In this document: in pieces, positions 48,601 to 56,945 of the stretch
Position numbering within the stretch: the first letter of the stretch is position 1
Layout of the letters: every line of letters begins with the position of its first letter
From: Acanthamoeba lenticulata
Taxonomy: Eukaryota; Discosea; Longamoebia; Acanthamoebidae
NCBI GenBank assembly: GCA_002179805.1
Contig: NAVB01000318.1
Span: 26,203-90,202, forward strand
Reading direction: 5' to 3'
DNA length: 64,000 nt
Made by a program: the position numbers and the translations under genes
Notes under the pieces: model-generated
Database searches by the model: none
Told to the model about the DNA's origin: nothing
What the model saw: the letters and a program-made list of their open reading frames with translations, nothing else

Positions 48601-49657
48601 AGCGACACGGTGAGCGAGCCGTTGTTGGCAAACAACGCCGAGGAGGCACCGGCCGTCATGATCAAGTCGCTTCCGCCGGCAAGCACAAACTCACTGCCCG
48701 GGCTGTTGATGAGCAGGGAGCTAGCAGCCAGGGTGAGCGAGCCTTTGGTCCACACCGCGCCCCTGTTCCGTGCGCCAAACAGTGGGACATGTGTGAGAAG
48801 AAAAAAAAAAAAAAAATGAGAAGTGGTAGAGGTCAGGGACGTCAGGGACGAACGCATTGACGTTGAGCCTGGTAGAGGTGCTCAAGGTACGGCCCGGGCA
48901 TACGGTGCAGTCTAATTTGAGCGGTCCATTGACGTCGATAGCTGTGTTCGTGATGCCGAGCGAGCCGCCGCTCCATACGAATGGGCCGTTGACCTGCCAA
49001 ATCACAACCAATTCGCCATGCATGAGCACACACGAAGCGACTAGCGCTCAGAGAGAGTAGGCAACGCACGGCAAAGACGCCGGTGCCGGTGATGGTCGTG
49101 GAGGCCGAGCCGTTGAAGTTGAAGGAGGACACAGTGAGCGAGGTAGGGCTGGTGTCAAGCAGCACGGTCAGGCCTGATACCAGAAGAAGAATGCACGGGG
49201 TCGCGGCAAAAAACGACATTTTTACCTGAGGATACGGAGTGAGCCGCCGAGAAGGGTGAGGCTTTGCACAACCACATTGGCATTGACGTCAACCAGGCCA
49301 GCTGCGTTGATAAGCACATCGTCGGTGGTTGTGGGCGCGACACCGCCAAGCCAGTTGCTGTTGGCCGTCCAAACGCCGCCAGCTGGGCCGACCCACTGCA
49401 CGGTCGCCGTTTCCGCTGCTGGCACGAGAGATCCAAGTGCAGCAAAGAGAACGACCAGAAAAGCCACAATAAGACCTGCAAGATCGATCGATGTTCAAGA
49501 ACATTGGAAGATTAGCCAAGTGGCAAGAAAATTAATACGCGAAAAAGTTTCAAAACATTTCAAAAATTGCAATTTCCGATACGGAATTGAGGTAAGCACA
49601 ACAGGGCCCCAAGCGACGGGAAGGGATATACAACGTACGTTCGTTGTCGAAACGCAT
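12645..49657 (-). CDS. Giant modular cell-surface protein (beta-strand repeats, EGF, LamG, VWD, TM)
   Basis: One gene of about 37 kb. The first coding exon (49639-49657; alternative ATG at 49672) joins exon 49236-49475 to give MRFDNERLIVAFLVVLFAAL..., a clear signal peptide with likely cleavage after LVPAA. About thirty exons follow. Approximate coding blocks: 49072-49175, 48.86-49.0, 46.39-48.77, 46.12-46.32, 45.12-46.05, 44.9-45.06, 44.48-44.85, 44.04-44.44, 43.69-43.95, 43.39-43.63, 43.15-43.32, 42.17-42.73, 41.53-42.1, 41.23-41.44, 40.26-41.2, 39.41-40.2, 38.3-39.33, 38.02-38.21, 35.79-38.0, 35.53-35.71, 33.9-35.5, 32.17-33.8, 30.56-32.09, 29.05-30.48, 28.89-28.97, 28692-28837 and 26478-28604. 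The last exon is 12645-26402. Estimated product is 11,000-12,000 residues, rich in G, T, S, V and N-glycosylation sequons. The repeats resemble right-handed beta-helix exoproteins. Role inferred: adhesion or matrix recognition at the plasma membrane. The single-gene model rests on intron phase across 35.7 kb and the absence of internal poly(A) signals or start regions. Confidence 0.75.
12648..12905 (-). other. Transmembrane helix and cytoplasmic tail of the giant protein
   Basis: The hydrophobic stretch IVGAVVGGTVGAAAVAAVAA (about 12,840-12,897) contains a GxxxGxxxG glycine zipper. It is followed by two Cys that could be palmitoylated and by basic residues MRFKQRR, which fit a stop-transfer signal with the tail inside. 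The tail has about 45 residues, an acidic stretch (PGEEDVELSE), an NPF tripeptide (SNPFHSVV) and an NVGY sequence near the C-terminus that is NxxY-like but lacks the Pro of NPxY. Confidence 0.8.
12938..13018 (-). other. Membrane-proximal EGF-like module
   Basis: The segment CSLHGQCVDGQCVCESGWTG ends in NCS and has EGF spacing. It lies directly outside the transmembrane helix, after a Cys-containing linker (YCEVSGNMNNETEYQFC). Confidence 0.85.
13310..13965 (-). other. von Willebrand factor type D-like domain
   Basis: The region starts FCQIFGDPHVVAFEQKSSFS, the hallmark GDPH motif of VWD domains. It continues through beta-rich segments to CGSNGP and a Cys-rich end (SSCHCGCGCH). VWD domains are found in mucins, zonadhesin and other adhesive secreted or surface proteins, often with multimer-forming disulfides. 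Here it lies between the five-module EGF block and the last EGF module. Confidence 0.8.
13972..14487 (-). other. Block of five EGF-like modules
   Basis: The modules begin CPSLCSLRGSC, CPNACSGHGTC, CAGGCSANGVC, CTDCSGNGACG and CPNECSGHGVC. Each ends with a CxCxxGWxGxxC-type motif (for example CVCESGWSGRAC). The block connects the beta-repeat ectodomain to the VWD-like domain. Confidence 0.9.
16250..19300 (-). repeat. About 275-residue tandem repeats with a CGCG motif
   Basis: Four units are marked by a GG-x-VCGCGS motif at about 16,625, 17,460, 18,290 and 19,130. The two central copies are nearly identical over long stretches: the block with ATCAGCTGCGTGACTGTGAG starts at 16,876 and again at 17,701, a period of 825 nt, exactly 275 codons. 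Conserved protein blocks include INGTVSLTVTQLINYGT, WSSGTVVVAQLELHGTT and LVVRSCAEVVINVRI. The outer copies are more diverged. The period keeps the frame, so copy number can change without frameshift. Confidence 0.9.
20400..23050 (-). repeat. About 850-nt diverged repeat units
   Basis: Units are anchored by TLSQRTLVNVG (about 22,865), TLTGRTIINN (about 22,015) and TLSQRALTIAGG (about 21,150). Each is followed by WSxGxIxCSxGA, then a Cys within SLNN/NVLS/SLVS sequence, then VTIxxxVxIGG and a GTVxF strand. The spacing is about 850 nt, but identity is much lower than in the 16-19 kb block, so these are older duplications. The pattern of short Gly-terminated strands is what a solenoid beta-helix would show. 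Confidence 0.7.
26930..27625 (-). other. LamG/concanavalin-like jelly-roll domain
   Basis: The stretch has the order typical of LamG-like domains: GKALAVNGG, YVNYNGLSQAMTLSFWANV, WTHYAMAFDG, LYVNGTVRSKS, PLRLGCS and SVDEVRLFARALTPTEV, then a repeat-like AYYNFEDS segment. These domains bind glycans or matrix proteins. It is inserted between beta-strand repeats within the exon 26478-28604. Confidence 0.8.
35520..35825 (-). other. Second copy of the N-terminal cap module
   Basis: After the internal EGF pair the protein reads VSWICSANSDW, then across a phase-2 intron (donor GTATGTT at about 35,790; acceptor TTTTTTAG at about 35,714) ACWDKGFVPRTTDTAVV and a run of short strands. The pattern W...W...P.T.D.vvi...v.v..sv.l.sL.l..G.L matches the start of the mature protein at 49.24-49.4 kb. 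The spliced frame is open, so the gene continues through it. Confidence 0.7.
35858..36030 (-). other. Internal pair of EGF-like modules
   Basis: Two modules, CPYNCNGRGTCSGSNCTC and CPSKCSGLGTCVNGSCVC, sit in the middle of the giant protein. They fall at the end of the exon that follows a long beta-repeat block, just before the second cap module. Confidence 0.9.
41514..41530. repeat. (TG)n microsatellite in a giant-gene intron
   Basis: Eight to nine TG units lie in the intron between the blocks at 41.23-41.44 and 41.53 kb. Confidence 0.9.
43366..43386. repeat. (AG)n/(TG)n microsatellite in a giant-gene intron
   Basis: AG units followed by TGTGTG lie close to the donor at about 43,390. They are pyrimidine-rich on the gene's strand. 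Confidence 0.85.
48799..48816. repeat. Poly(A) tract in a giant-gene intron
   Basis: A run of about 17 A (T on the gene's strand) lies shortly upstream of the acceptor for the exon beginning GAVWTKGSL. Confidence 0.9.
49236..49657 (-). other. Signal peptide and first cap module of the giant protein
   Basis: Exon 49639-49657 ends MRFDNE plus one base. Intron 49476-49638 runs from GTACGTT to CTTGCAG, and the next exon adds RLIVAFLVVLFAALGSLVPA. The mature start then reads VQWVGPAGGVWTANSNWLGG followed by VAPTTTDDVLI, a pattern common at the start of bacterial beta-helix passenger proteins and similar to G8-like domains. The exon ends at GTATCC (49235), which preserves phase into LTVLLDTSPTSLTV. 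Confidence 0.75.
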
Positions 49658-50798
49658 CCTGAGAAAGAGCATCTCCCAGAAGGTCGATGTTATATGCGAT
49701 AATAGTACACTTGCTTCTTCTCGCCTGATGGGCACAGTGACCTTGAAACCCCACAAAACCAACCAGCCAGAGCTGCCGGCAATGGTCTGTAGGTGGCCGA
49801 CGAGTGGTTACGCGTTGGAGAGCTGGGGAGGAAAGAAGAATACAGCCCAGTTCACTGCAGTAAGCTACCCTTTCATTCCCACCACACCAACGCGACGCGG
49901 GGCCGTTCTCCAGTTGGCCACAATTCAAAACACCCTTTCTTGCTTGTCATCACTCGCATTGGTGGAACCCTTTACCCTCACGTAACTCCTCAATTCAAAT
50001 TGCAACAAATTGAAACTCAATCACCCTGTTGTGGTCGTTCCTCCTCCTTTTTATACCCAACGCAAAGACCTGCACCGGCCCCGCTAACCACAACGAGGCA
50101 GCCGCTTGCAGGTGATCGACGAGCTGGCTTGGAAGAATCTACCCACAGCAGTATTAGTGCCCCCAAACGCTCTCTATATTGGCCGTTCACTTGGCCCAGA
50201 GCTCTTTGCTGTGCACACTCGACCAACCCGACCGGCGTTCGTTGTCGGCAGTTCTTACACATTCCGCACACGTCTATCCTAAACCCAATTTGGGACCCGT
50301 GGTGGTGTGACTGCCATTCGCAAGAACGGCCTCGCGATCACGGCGATGTTTGTTTGCCTCGAGGTGTGCCACAGAAGGGTGCAAGAGACCCAGGATGAGC
50401 GGGACACTTGCCGACGTCAGCCTGCGCGAAGCCAGCAAGGCACGACGTCACCACACCGCGTACTTGGAAATTTTTGAGATGAAAACGCGCACTTTCCTTT
50501 GGGGCGGTTGAGCAAAAATGGCGCGAAGTCCCAACGACACCAGAACGTGTTTGTGCGTGGTGCAAGCTTAAGGAGAGGAAGCGGTGTGTGGCTTCTGGTG
50601 TTCAATTGTGCATCCTCCTTTGTTTAAAGTTAGGACTCGTACATGGCAACGGCAGCGCTGGGCGATCTAGTCGCCAAAACCCCTCATTGTGTGCATCACC
50701 TTCCACAATCGTGCCCCCCCCTCTCTCCTCTGTTTTTTTTCTGACAAACTGACGGCGCAGTTCCAGTAGCAGGTCAACCAGACTTTCCTGCCGTCAAG
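49658..50798. promoter_or_regulatory. Divergent intergenic region between the giant gene and the SANT gene
   Basis: About 1.1 kb separates the start of the giant gene (minus) from the start of the CRAMP1-like gene (plus), so both promoters should lie here. A TATA-like TTTTTATACCC occurs near 50,048. I found no repeat or RNA gene. A 201-codon open frame (49793-50398) has no recognisable features. Confidence 0.4.
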
Positions 50799-51583
50799 AT
50801 GAATAACAAGAAACCCCGAACCTACACGGGTTGGAGCGAGGAAGAGGCTAATCGTTTCTTCGAGGGCATCAAAGCGTTCGGCCGCGACTTTCAGCGAATA
50901 AGCAACCACATCAAGACGAAGACTTACGAACAGGTATACCCCATTTGAGTGCAATGGCTATCACCCCCAGAAGAGTCTCTCTTTGCTTAGCGCCCTCCCC
51001 TCTCTCTCTCTCTCTATCCACACCATACAATGGGTGGCATCAGGCCCGCCACTTCTACTACCGCCTCCTCAAGAAGATGAATGCCCTCCTGGAGCCGCTG
51101 AACCGGCAAGTGAACAAGACGGATAAGAATGAAGTGAGGGATGCCATTCTCTTTTGGTACGAGTTCTTCAAGCCCAACGGCAAGCTCACGGGCGCGCCAC
51201 TGCCCGGCTGCGATGAGGCCAACAAGCTAGCCGCGGCCCTCGTTGAGTTCCTCGAGGCGCGTCCCTCCATGCCCAGCAAATTCCCACCAGTGTCCGAGCC
51301 GTGCTCGGGCCGGCACAAGACGCTGCTGCCCAAGACCCAGTCCGAGCGCATCAACAGCGTCATCCAGCAGTTTGCGCAGCCACGCCGGCCACAGTTGACC
51401 CGCTCGGCTCCGCTGCTGCTGCCCACTTCTGTTCCTTTCCTGCCGCTGGGCATCCCTTCTCCATCGATGACGATGGACGCGCCTCCGTCTCCTGGCTACG
51501 CTGCTAGCCCCAGCCCAGCAATGGTCAGCACCACGCCCCCTGCTCCGTCAATATCGACAGCGCCGATGCCAGCAACGAGTATG

Positions 51584-51615
<32 letters not shown>

Positions 51616-52986
51616 CCCTGAGCCCCCGAGCCAAGCCGTGAGATCGCCACCGAGGCGGTTGACACTGCAGCTCATACCAAAGGAGACCCCCATCGCCGAC
51701 CAAATCGGGCAGGCGGGCTACAACCCACTGCTGCAGCTGACTTACGCCTCGAAGAAGCCCATCTCCTACATTATTCAGCACATGATGAAGAAGTGGACGC
51801 GCGTTGTGAACGGCACAGAGGTACTCGCATCTGATTCGGGTTATCAGTTTGTGGAGTGGCTGCTCATCCACGCACGTACGTGCTCCTTCCCCTTGAGCAG
51901 GTGCCTGTCGCGACCGGGCCTATCCGCCTGTATGGCGTGCCCCCGATGGACCACCACAGCTGGGGCTTGGAGAACGACGAGTCCTCGGCGAGCATTTATC
52001 AGCTGTTGGCGTGCGATGGCGTCATGCGGCTGCTCTACAGCTGGCCTGACGAAAAGGAGAACGACGGCGTTCTGGCGGCAGCAGCCACCGAAACCGCTAC
52101 CTCGGCCAATGTCCTCAAGGAGGAACCCAGGCCGGGCAGCGCGCGCATCCGCTTGGACACTCTTGTCACCCCGGCGTCGCCACTCTTGAAGAAGGACGAG
52201 CTGCCCATCCTGTCGCTACCGGCACCGATGCTGTCGCCCATCCCGCCACGGCCTCGGTCGCCAGGACACTCGCCCACATCTCCCTCTCGCTACTTCGCTG
52301 CTACACCGTCCCGGAAGTTGACGCCGGGCCCTACCTCGACGTCGCCATCACATTACCTCTCGCCCACTGGGTTGGGGTTGACCACGGGCATTTCGCCCAA
52401 GTTCAAGGTTCCCGACACGCCCAACATCTTTTCGCTCTCCTTCTTCAACGAGCCCAGTCAGGATGGCTTCCATGCGGCCGAGAATGACGAGAAGGAGTGC
52501 CGCGAGTTCTACCGCGAGTTTGACGCGGCCTCTCATGATGAGGACAGTGGATTTGCCCAGTTCTTCCGCACTGCCCGGCTGGACGAAGAGTCGCCCGCTT
52601 CAGCGTCGTCTTCTGCGTCGTCCCCGATACGCCGCCGGCTAGACTTTTCGTCTTTCCCTGCCCTTGATAGTCCGGCGCCCGGCGGGAAGCGCCGCCTCTC
52701 CGATACGGTGGCGAGTGCCGGACGAGAGGACAGTGAGGATGGGGAAGGCCTCTTTGGGTTGACGTCGACGCTTAGCCCGCTGCCGGCGAGCAAGAAGCGG
52801 AAGGCATTCATGTTTGGCGGGTCGTCGGTGTTGTCACTGCCGCCGATGACAGCGTCGCCCCTGCCGGCCGCCACCAAGCCGGCATCGCAAGTGTCTGCCG
52901 CCCTCAACATTTCGCTCGACTCACTGCTCGACGAGACCAATTCCAACAGCTGCTTCTCGTGGATGGCCGAGACCAGCAACGGCTGA
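50799..52986 (+). CDS. CRAMP1-like SANT-domain nuclear protein
   Basis: Exons 50799-50933, 51044-51820 and 51901-52986 join in phase to give 665 residues. The N-terminus is a SANT/Myb-like domain (YTGWSEEEANRFFEGIKAFG, FQRISNHI), split by the first intron just before QARHFYYRLLKKM, as in Cramped/CRAMP1. A second conserved block follows a Ser/Pro/Ala-rich linker: AGYNPLLQLTYASKKPISYI, then GPIRLYGVP and the Trp-containing block DGVMRLLYSW. The rest is low-complexity, rich in S/P/A, with one acidic segment. In animals CRAMP1 is a chromatin factor linked to Polycomb function and linker-histone gene expression; conservation of that role here is inference. A TC repeat (50998-51014) lies in intron 1. 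Confidence 0.78.
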
Positions 52987-53292
52987 AGTGAACCCCCACG
53001 GTGCCCCTTCATCACTCTCTCTCTCTCTCTCTTATCTTTCCTTCTTTTGTACAAAGACAAAAACGACTGTCAAGAATGCGCTCGGTAACGGTGGCTCCGA
53101 AGAAGGTCACCAGGGCGACATTTGCACCCAATCGCAAATCGTAGTGAAGGGGCGCCACCAAGAATCAAAAAGAGGCGAAAACGGCCAGTGCCAGCAAGCG
53201 CGTGTGGTCGGGTCGTCACAGGCGCCCAGCGCGACTTTCTTCTTCTTTTGGTGGCTTTGGACGCGTGCCGAGACTCGAGGAGTAGCTGCAAG

Positions 53293-54351
53293 ATGTTGAA
53301 GACCCCAGTAAAGACGAAGGTGGTGGTGATCTTCTATTCGCTGTACACGCATACGTGGCAGCTGGCCCAGGCCATTGCCGAAGGCGCCAAGGAAGTCGAC
53401 GGCGTCGAGGTCGAAATGTACCAGGTGCCTGAGCTTCTTCCCGACGACGTCATCGGCAAGATGGGGTGCGCACACTCTTTCTTACTCTTTTCACTTTGCG
53501 AAGTGGGTTGCAGCGCCTTCAATCTGCCGCAATAATTTAATTGATTTTTTTAATTGTTAAAATTTAATAATCACACACATTTAACATAACATTATGTTGG
53601 CCCCATGGCGGTTGGCAATTTATTTCACGCGGCCCGCGCTCACGGTTGTTTTCTTCACAGTGCTGCTCAGCCGAAGGACGCGATGAAGGACATTCCCACC
53701 ATCACCCCCGAAATCCGCAAGCAGGTGATCAAGTCAGCTGACGCTATCGTGTTTGGCTCGCCCACTCGCTTCGGTTCGATGACCGCCCAGATGAAGATGT
53801 TTTTCGACGGGCTTGGTGGCCTCTGGTTCGAGAATGCCTGCGTGGGCAAGATTGCCAGCTGCTTCACTGGTTCTGGTACGCAGCACGGCGGCAATGAGAC
53901 GACCATCATGAACATGCTCGCGCCCCTCCTCCACCTGGGCTTCATCTACGTCGGCCTTCCCTACTCGTGCAAGGAGCAGAAGGAGATCAACGAAGTGAGC
54001 GGCGGTTCCCCCTACGGCGCCACTTTCATCGCCGGCAGTGATGGCTCGCGCGCCGTCAGCGCCAACGAGAAGGCCTGTGCTAGGTTCCAGGGCAAGCACG
54101 TGGCCACCATCGCACAGGAGCTCAAGGCTGGCCGCGTTGCCATTCACGGTGAGTCGGCTGAGGAGGAGGCCGCGCATGAGGATGACGACAAGAAGAAGGC
54201 CGCGCCCAAGAAGACGACGGAAAAGAGCGACAGCAAGAAGAAGACCGACGAGTCCAAGAGCAAGGACGGCGAAAAGAAGAAGAAGAAGGACAAGTCTAAG
54301 GAAGGCGCTGAGAAGAAGAAGAAGGAGAAGAAGGAGAAGCCCAAGGCCTAG
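53293..54351 (+). CDS. WrbA-like NAD(P)H:quinone oxidoreductase (flavodoxin fold) with Lys-rich tail
   Basis: Exons 53293-53465 and 53661-54351 (intron donor GTGCGCAC, acceptor TTCTTCACAG, phase 2) give 287 residues. The first 200 or so match WrbA/NQO flavoproteins: FMN loop IFYSLYTHTWQLAQAI, FGSPTRFGSMTAQMKMFFD, the TGGLW-equivalent GGLWFENACVGK and TGSGTQHGGNETT. Such enzymes reduce quinones by two electrons using FMN and protect against oxidative stress. The last 60 or so residues are a highly charged Lys/Glu/Ser tail (KKKKKDKSKEGAEKKKKEKK), absent from bacterial and yeast relatives as I know them. It has alternating K and E blocks that could form a single alpha-helix, bind nucleic acid or act in localisation. 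Confidence 0.88.
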
Positions 54352-54891
54352 AAAGCATCTTCGTTACCTCAAGTTCTCCCTCCTCCCTCTTTTCGTTCTC
54401 TTCGCCTGCTCCTCTCTCGCGCTCCCTCGAAGTCCGCCTCTTTCTCTTCTCCATCCTTCAAGGAGCGAACTTAGAGTTTGCTTTCGCTCGCGACCATCTG
54501 CTCAGTTCTCCCCCGCCGCTGGCATCGATGGTCTCCTCTGGCCAGCCCCATTTTCCAATAACAGCTGTGCCACAACCTGGCTGTGTGGTTGTGGTCGGGT
54601 GTGGCTGATGGCCAGTTGTTACACCAGTGGTGCATACTGGAATTAAAAAACAACTGTTATTAAGACCCCAAAACCCTTCTCCCTCGTCTCTCCTCAGCCG
54701 CCTAGCGCAGGCCGCACACCCTTCTTTTTTTCGTTCAAACAACGTTTTTCGGTGGTCGCAAATAACTTTTCGTTCCCAGCTTCTCTGGGGGCGGCCAAGG
54801 CGAGATTCTCTCTTCCGGCTTCGTGCGGTGAGATCTGTTGTTTTTTTCTTTGGAGGAAGTGATAGAAAGAGGAGACTGCCAATTGTGAAGA
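54352..54891. other. Intergenic region between the quinone reductase and VAMP7-like genes
   Basis: About 540 bp, pyrimidine-rich on the plus strand near the left end (CTCCTCCCTCTT...), as expected of a 3' UTR followed by a promoter. I see no gene, repeat array or RNA element. Confidence 0.5.
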
Positions 54892-56002
54892 ATGCCCATC
54901 ATCTATTCTCTGGTTGCGCGAGGCTCTACCGTGTTGGCTGAACATGCTGCCGCCACGGGCAACTTCATCACGGTGAGCCGGCTCATCCTCGACAAAATCG
55001 CGGACACATCTGGTGGCAAGATGTCGTACACTTACGACAGGTGAGCTCAACGTCCTATTGTTTGTTGCCTTGCTTTTTGTCTTTGTTCCCAGCCTCCCCC
55101 TGTCCTTTCTCATGCATTCGTCGTGTCGTGATCTTTGCTGTTTTTTTCTAATAATGTTGTTGCACAGACACTACTTCCACTACGCGGCGAGCGAAGGAGT
55201 GATTTACTTGTGCATGTCAGATGAGCAGTTTCCTCGCCGAATTGCTTTCGCCTTCTTGGAGGATATCAAGACGCGATTCATGTCCATGTACAGGAACACC
55301 TACAAGACTGCCATGGCGTTTGGCATGAACGAAGAGTTCTCCCGCGTGCTCCAGAGGCAAATGGTACTGGGCCTTGCTGCTGCTGCTGCTGCTGCTCTCC
55401 AACCACAGCGTGGTGCCGAGCTCTGCTCACCGCGGTGCTTCATTCTGTGCGTGCACTCAGGAATACTTTTCATACGACCCCAGCGTGGACAAGATCTCTC
55501 TTGTCCAAAAGAAGGTCGATGAGACCAAGAAAGTCATGGTAGAAAACATTGGTACGTGATACTTGCACAGCGAGGCGTCAACAGTCCACACAGGCCACGA
55601 AGTACCGCCGCTCTTCGAGCTTATAATGTGCTCTGGTGTGTGTGTGTGTGTGGTGTGATCCCCGCTGTGTGCAGAGAGGGTGCTGGACCGCGGCGAGAAG
55701 ATCGAGCTGCTTGTGACAAGGACGGAACAGCTGCAGGATCAGTCTTATCGGTTTTCGTCAGAAAGCAGGCGGCTCAAGTGGAGCATGTGCAGGGACAACT
55801 ACAAGCTGTGGGCCATCCTCATCATCGTCATTATCGTACGTTGTTCCCCGTTGTTCTTACGAACTTAAAGTGCTTTCGTTTCTGTGCGTTAGCGCCAAAC
55901 TCAACCGTCCCAAAAACACACACACATACACAAACACAAACACAGATTATCGTGTGGCTCATCTCCTCGTTCATCTGCGGGTTCGACTATTCCAAGTGCT
56001 GA
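54892..56002 (+). CDS. VAMP7-type longin R-SNARE
   Basis: Five exons (54892-55040, 55168-55363, 55461-55551, 55675-55835, 55946-56002) join in phase to give 217 residues, close to VAMP7's 220. The N-terminal longin domain reads MPIIYSLVARGSTVLAEHAA through VIYLCMSDEQFPRRIAFAFL. The SNARE motif contains the zero-layer Arg in ERVLDRGEKIELLVTRTEQL. A juxtamembrane basic/Trp segment (RRLKWSM) precedes the anchor (LWAILIIVIIIVWLISSFI) and a very short tail. VAMP7 drives fusion with late endosomes, lysosomes and the plasma membrane. An AATAAA signal follows at 56126-56131. TG and CA dinucleotide runs lie in introns 3 and 4. Confidence 0.92.
55635..55652. repeat. (TG)n microsatellite in VAMP7 intron 3
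   Basis: A run of GT/TG dinucleotides lies 20-40 nt upstream of the acceptor at 55674. Confidence 0.85.
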
Positions 56003-56125
56003 GTGTTAGCAACTTACGACATCTTCTGTGTTCCCTGAGTTTTTTTTTCTTTTCCAATACACTAAGTGACCATCACCCACGTGCTGCACCTCGTCTCAAG
56101 AGCAAATGTTGAAAAGAAAGGGGAC

Positions 56126-56131
56126 AATAAA
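56126..56131 (+). terminator. Polyadenylation signal AATAAA (VAMP7 gene)
   Basis: It lies about 125 nt after the VAMP7 stop and about 60 nt before the stop of the convergent eL37 gene, so the two 3' UTRs nearly touch or overlap. Confidence 0.6.
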
Positions 56132-56188
56132 CAAGAAGGTAGAGTCTCAGGCGGGTAAAGAGAAAGAGGTGTATTATTCATGGCTCGT

Positions 56189-56691
56189 TTACTGGGCAGC
56201 GGGGGCAGCCTTGACCTTCTTAGCCTGGGTACCCTCACGGAAACCGTTCTTGAACCTCCTGGGCATGTCCTTAAGGTAACGCATGCGGCCAGTGCCGGTC
56301 GTCCTCCTCCTGAGAGCCTTGTTCGACCAGTTGTCTGTACAAAATTCGCAGCAAAATTAGTCCCCAATTGTGGACAAGCATAATGCATTCGGACAGAGAA
56401 AAAAGCGTACACTTCCTGAGCCTGGCAGCGGGGTAGCCGCACGAGGCGCAGCGAGCCTTCTGGATGTGGTAGGACCTCCTGCCACAGCGGCGGCACAGAG
56501 TGTGCGACTTGGTGTGCCTCTTACCGAACGAAGCCGTACCCTTACCCTGTGATGTGAAAAAGAATGAGGGGTCAAAATTGCGCAAGAATCGAGCATGCAC
56601 ACGCCAACTTACGACAGGGCATCATAATCTCCAAGAGGAAAAACAGCGACAAGCAACAACGAGATAAGGCCGTTCGAGATCTCCGTACCAT
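56189..56691 (-). CDS. RPL37: 60S ribosomal protein eL37
   Basis: Three exons: 56689-56691 (the ATG alone), 56411-56546 and 56189-56334, in phase, giving 94 residues (human eL37 has 97). The sequence has [18 protein letters not shown] and the zinc-binding pairs CRRC and CASC (C-x2-C-x14-C-x2-C). It continues with [20 protein letters not shown] and the basic tail FKNGFREGT. The first coding exon contributes only the initiator Met, with the donor GTACGG immediately after it. It is convergent with VAMP7 and divergent from the CC2D1 gene, with about 250 bp of shared upstream sequence. Confidence 0.95.
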
Positions 56692-56945
56692 TGTATCGAC
56701 TTAGAGAGAGAGACCGAGACCGGACGTCGATGTGAGAGGAGGAAGAGGAAAGAAAGAATGAAAGCATATTTTTGTTGGGCATTTGATTGCGGAGGAGTAC
56801 CAAATTTCTTGCTCGAACATCTGAAATACTATTGGCCAAACACTTGATATTTGCATCACGTTTTTCCTTCCCGCCTTTTCTTCGGCGAGAGTTTGCGTGC
56901 TCCAACAACCATTCACCTTGATTTCGAGCCCTTTATATCGCACAC
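56692..56945. promoter_or_regulatory. Divergent promoter region of eL37 and CC2D1-like genes
   Basis: Only 254 bp separate the eL37 start codon (minus) from the CC2D1-like start codon (plus), so both promoters and 5' UTRs must fit here. An AG-rich run (GAGAGAGAGACCGAGACC) starts directly beside the eL37 ATG. TTTATATCGC near 56,930 is TATA-like and lies just before the plus-strand gene. Confidence 0.5.

Noticed and set aside
49793..50398. 201-codon plus-strand open frame in the intergenic region
   Set aside because: No recognisable motif, poor codon pattern with many Cys/His/Pro, and it lies in the expected divergent promoter.
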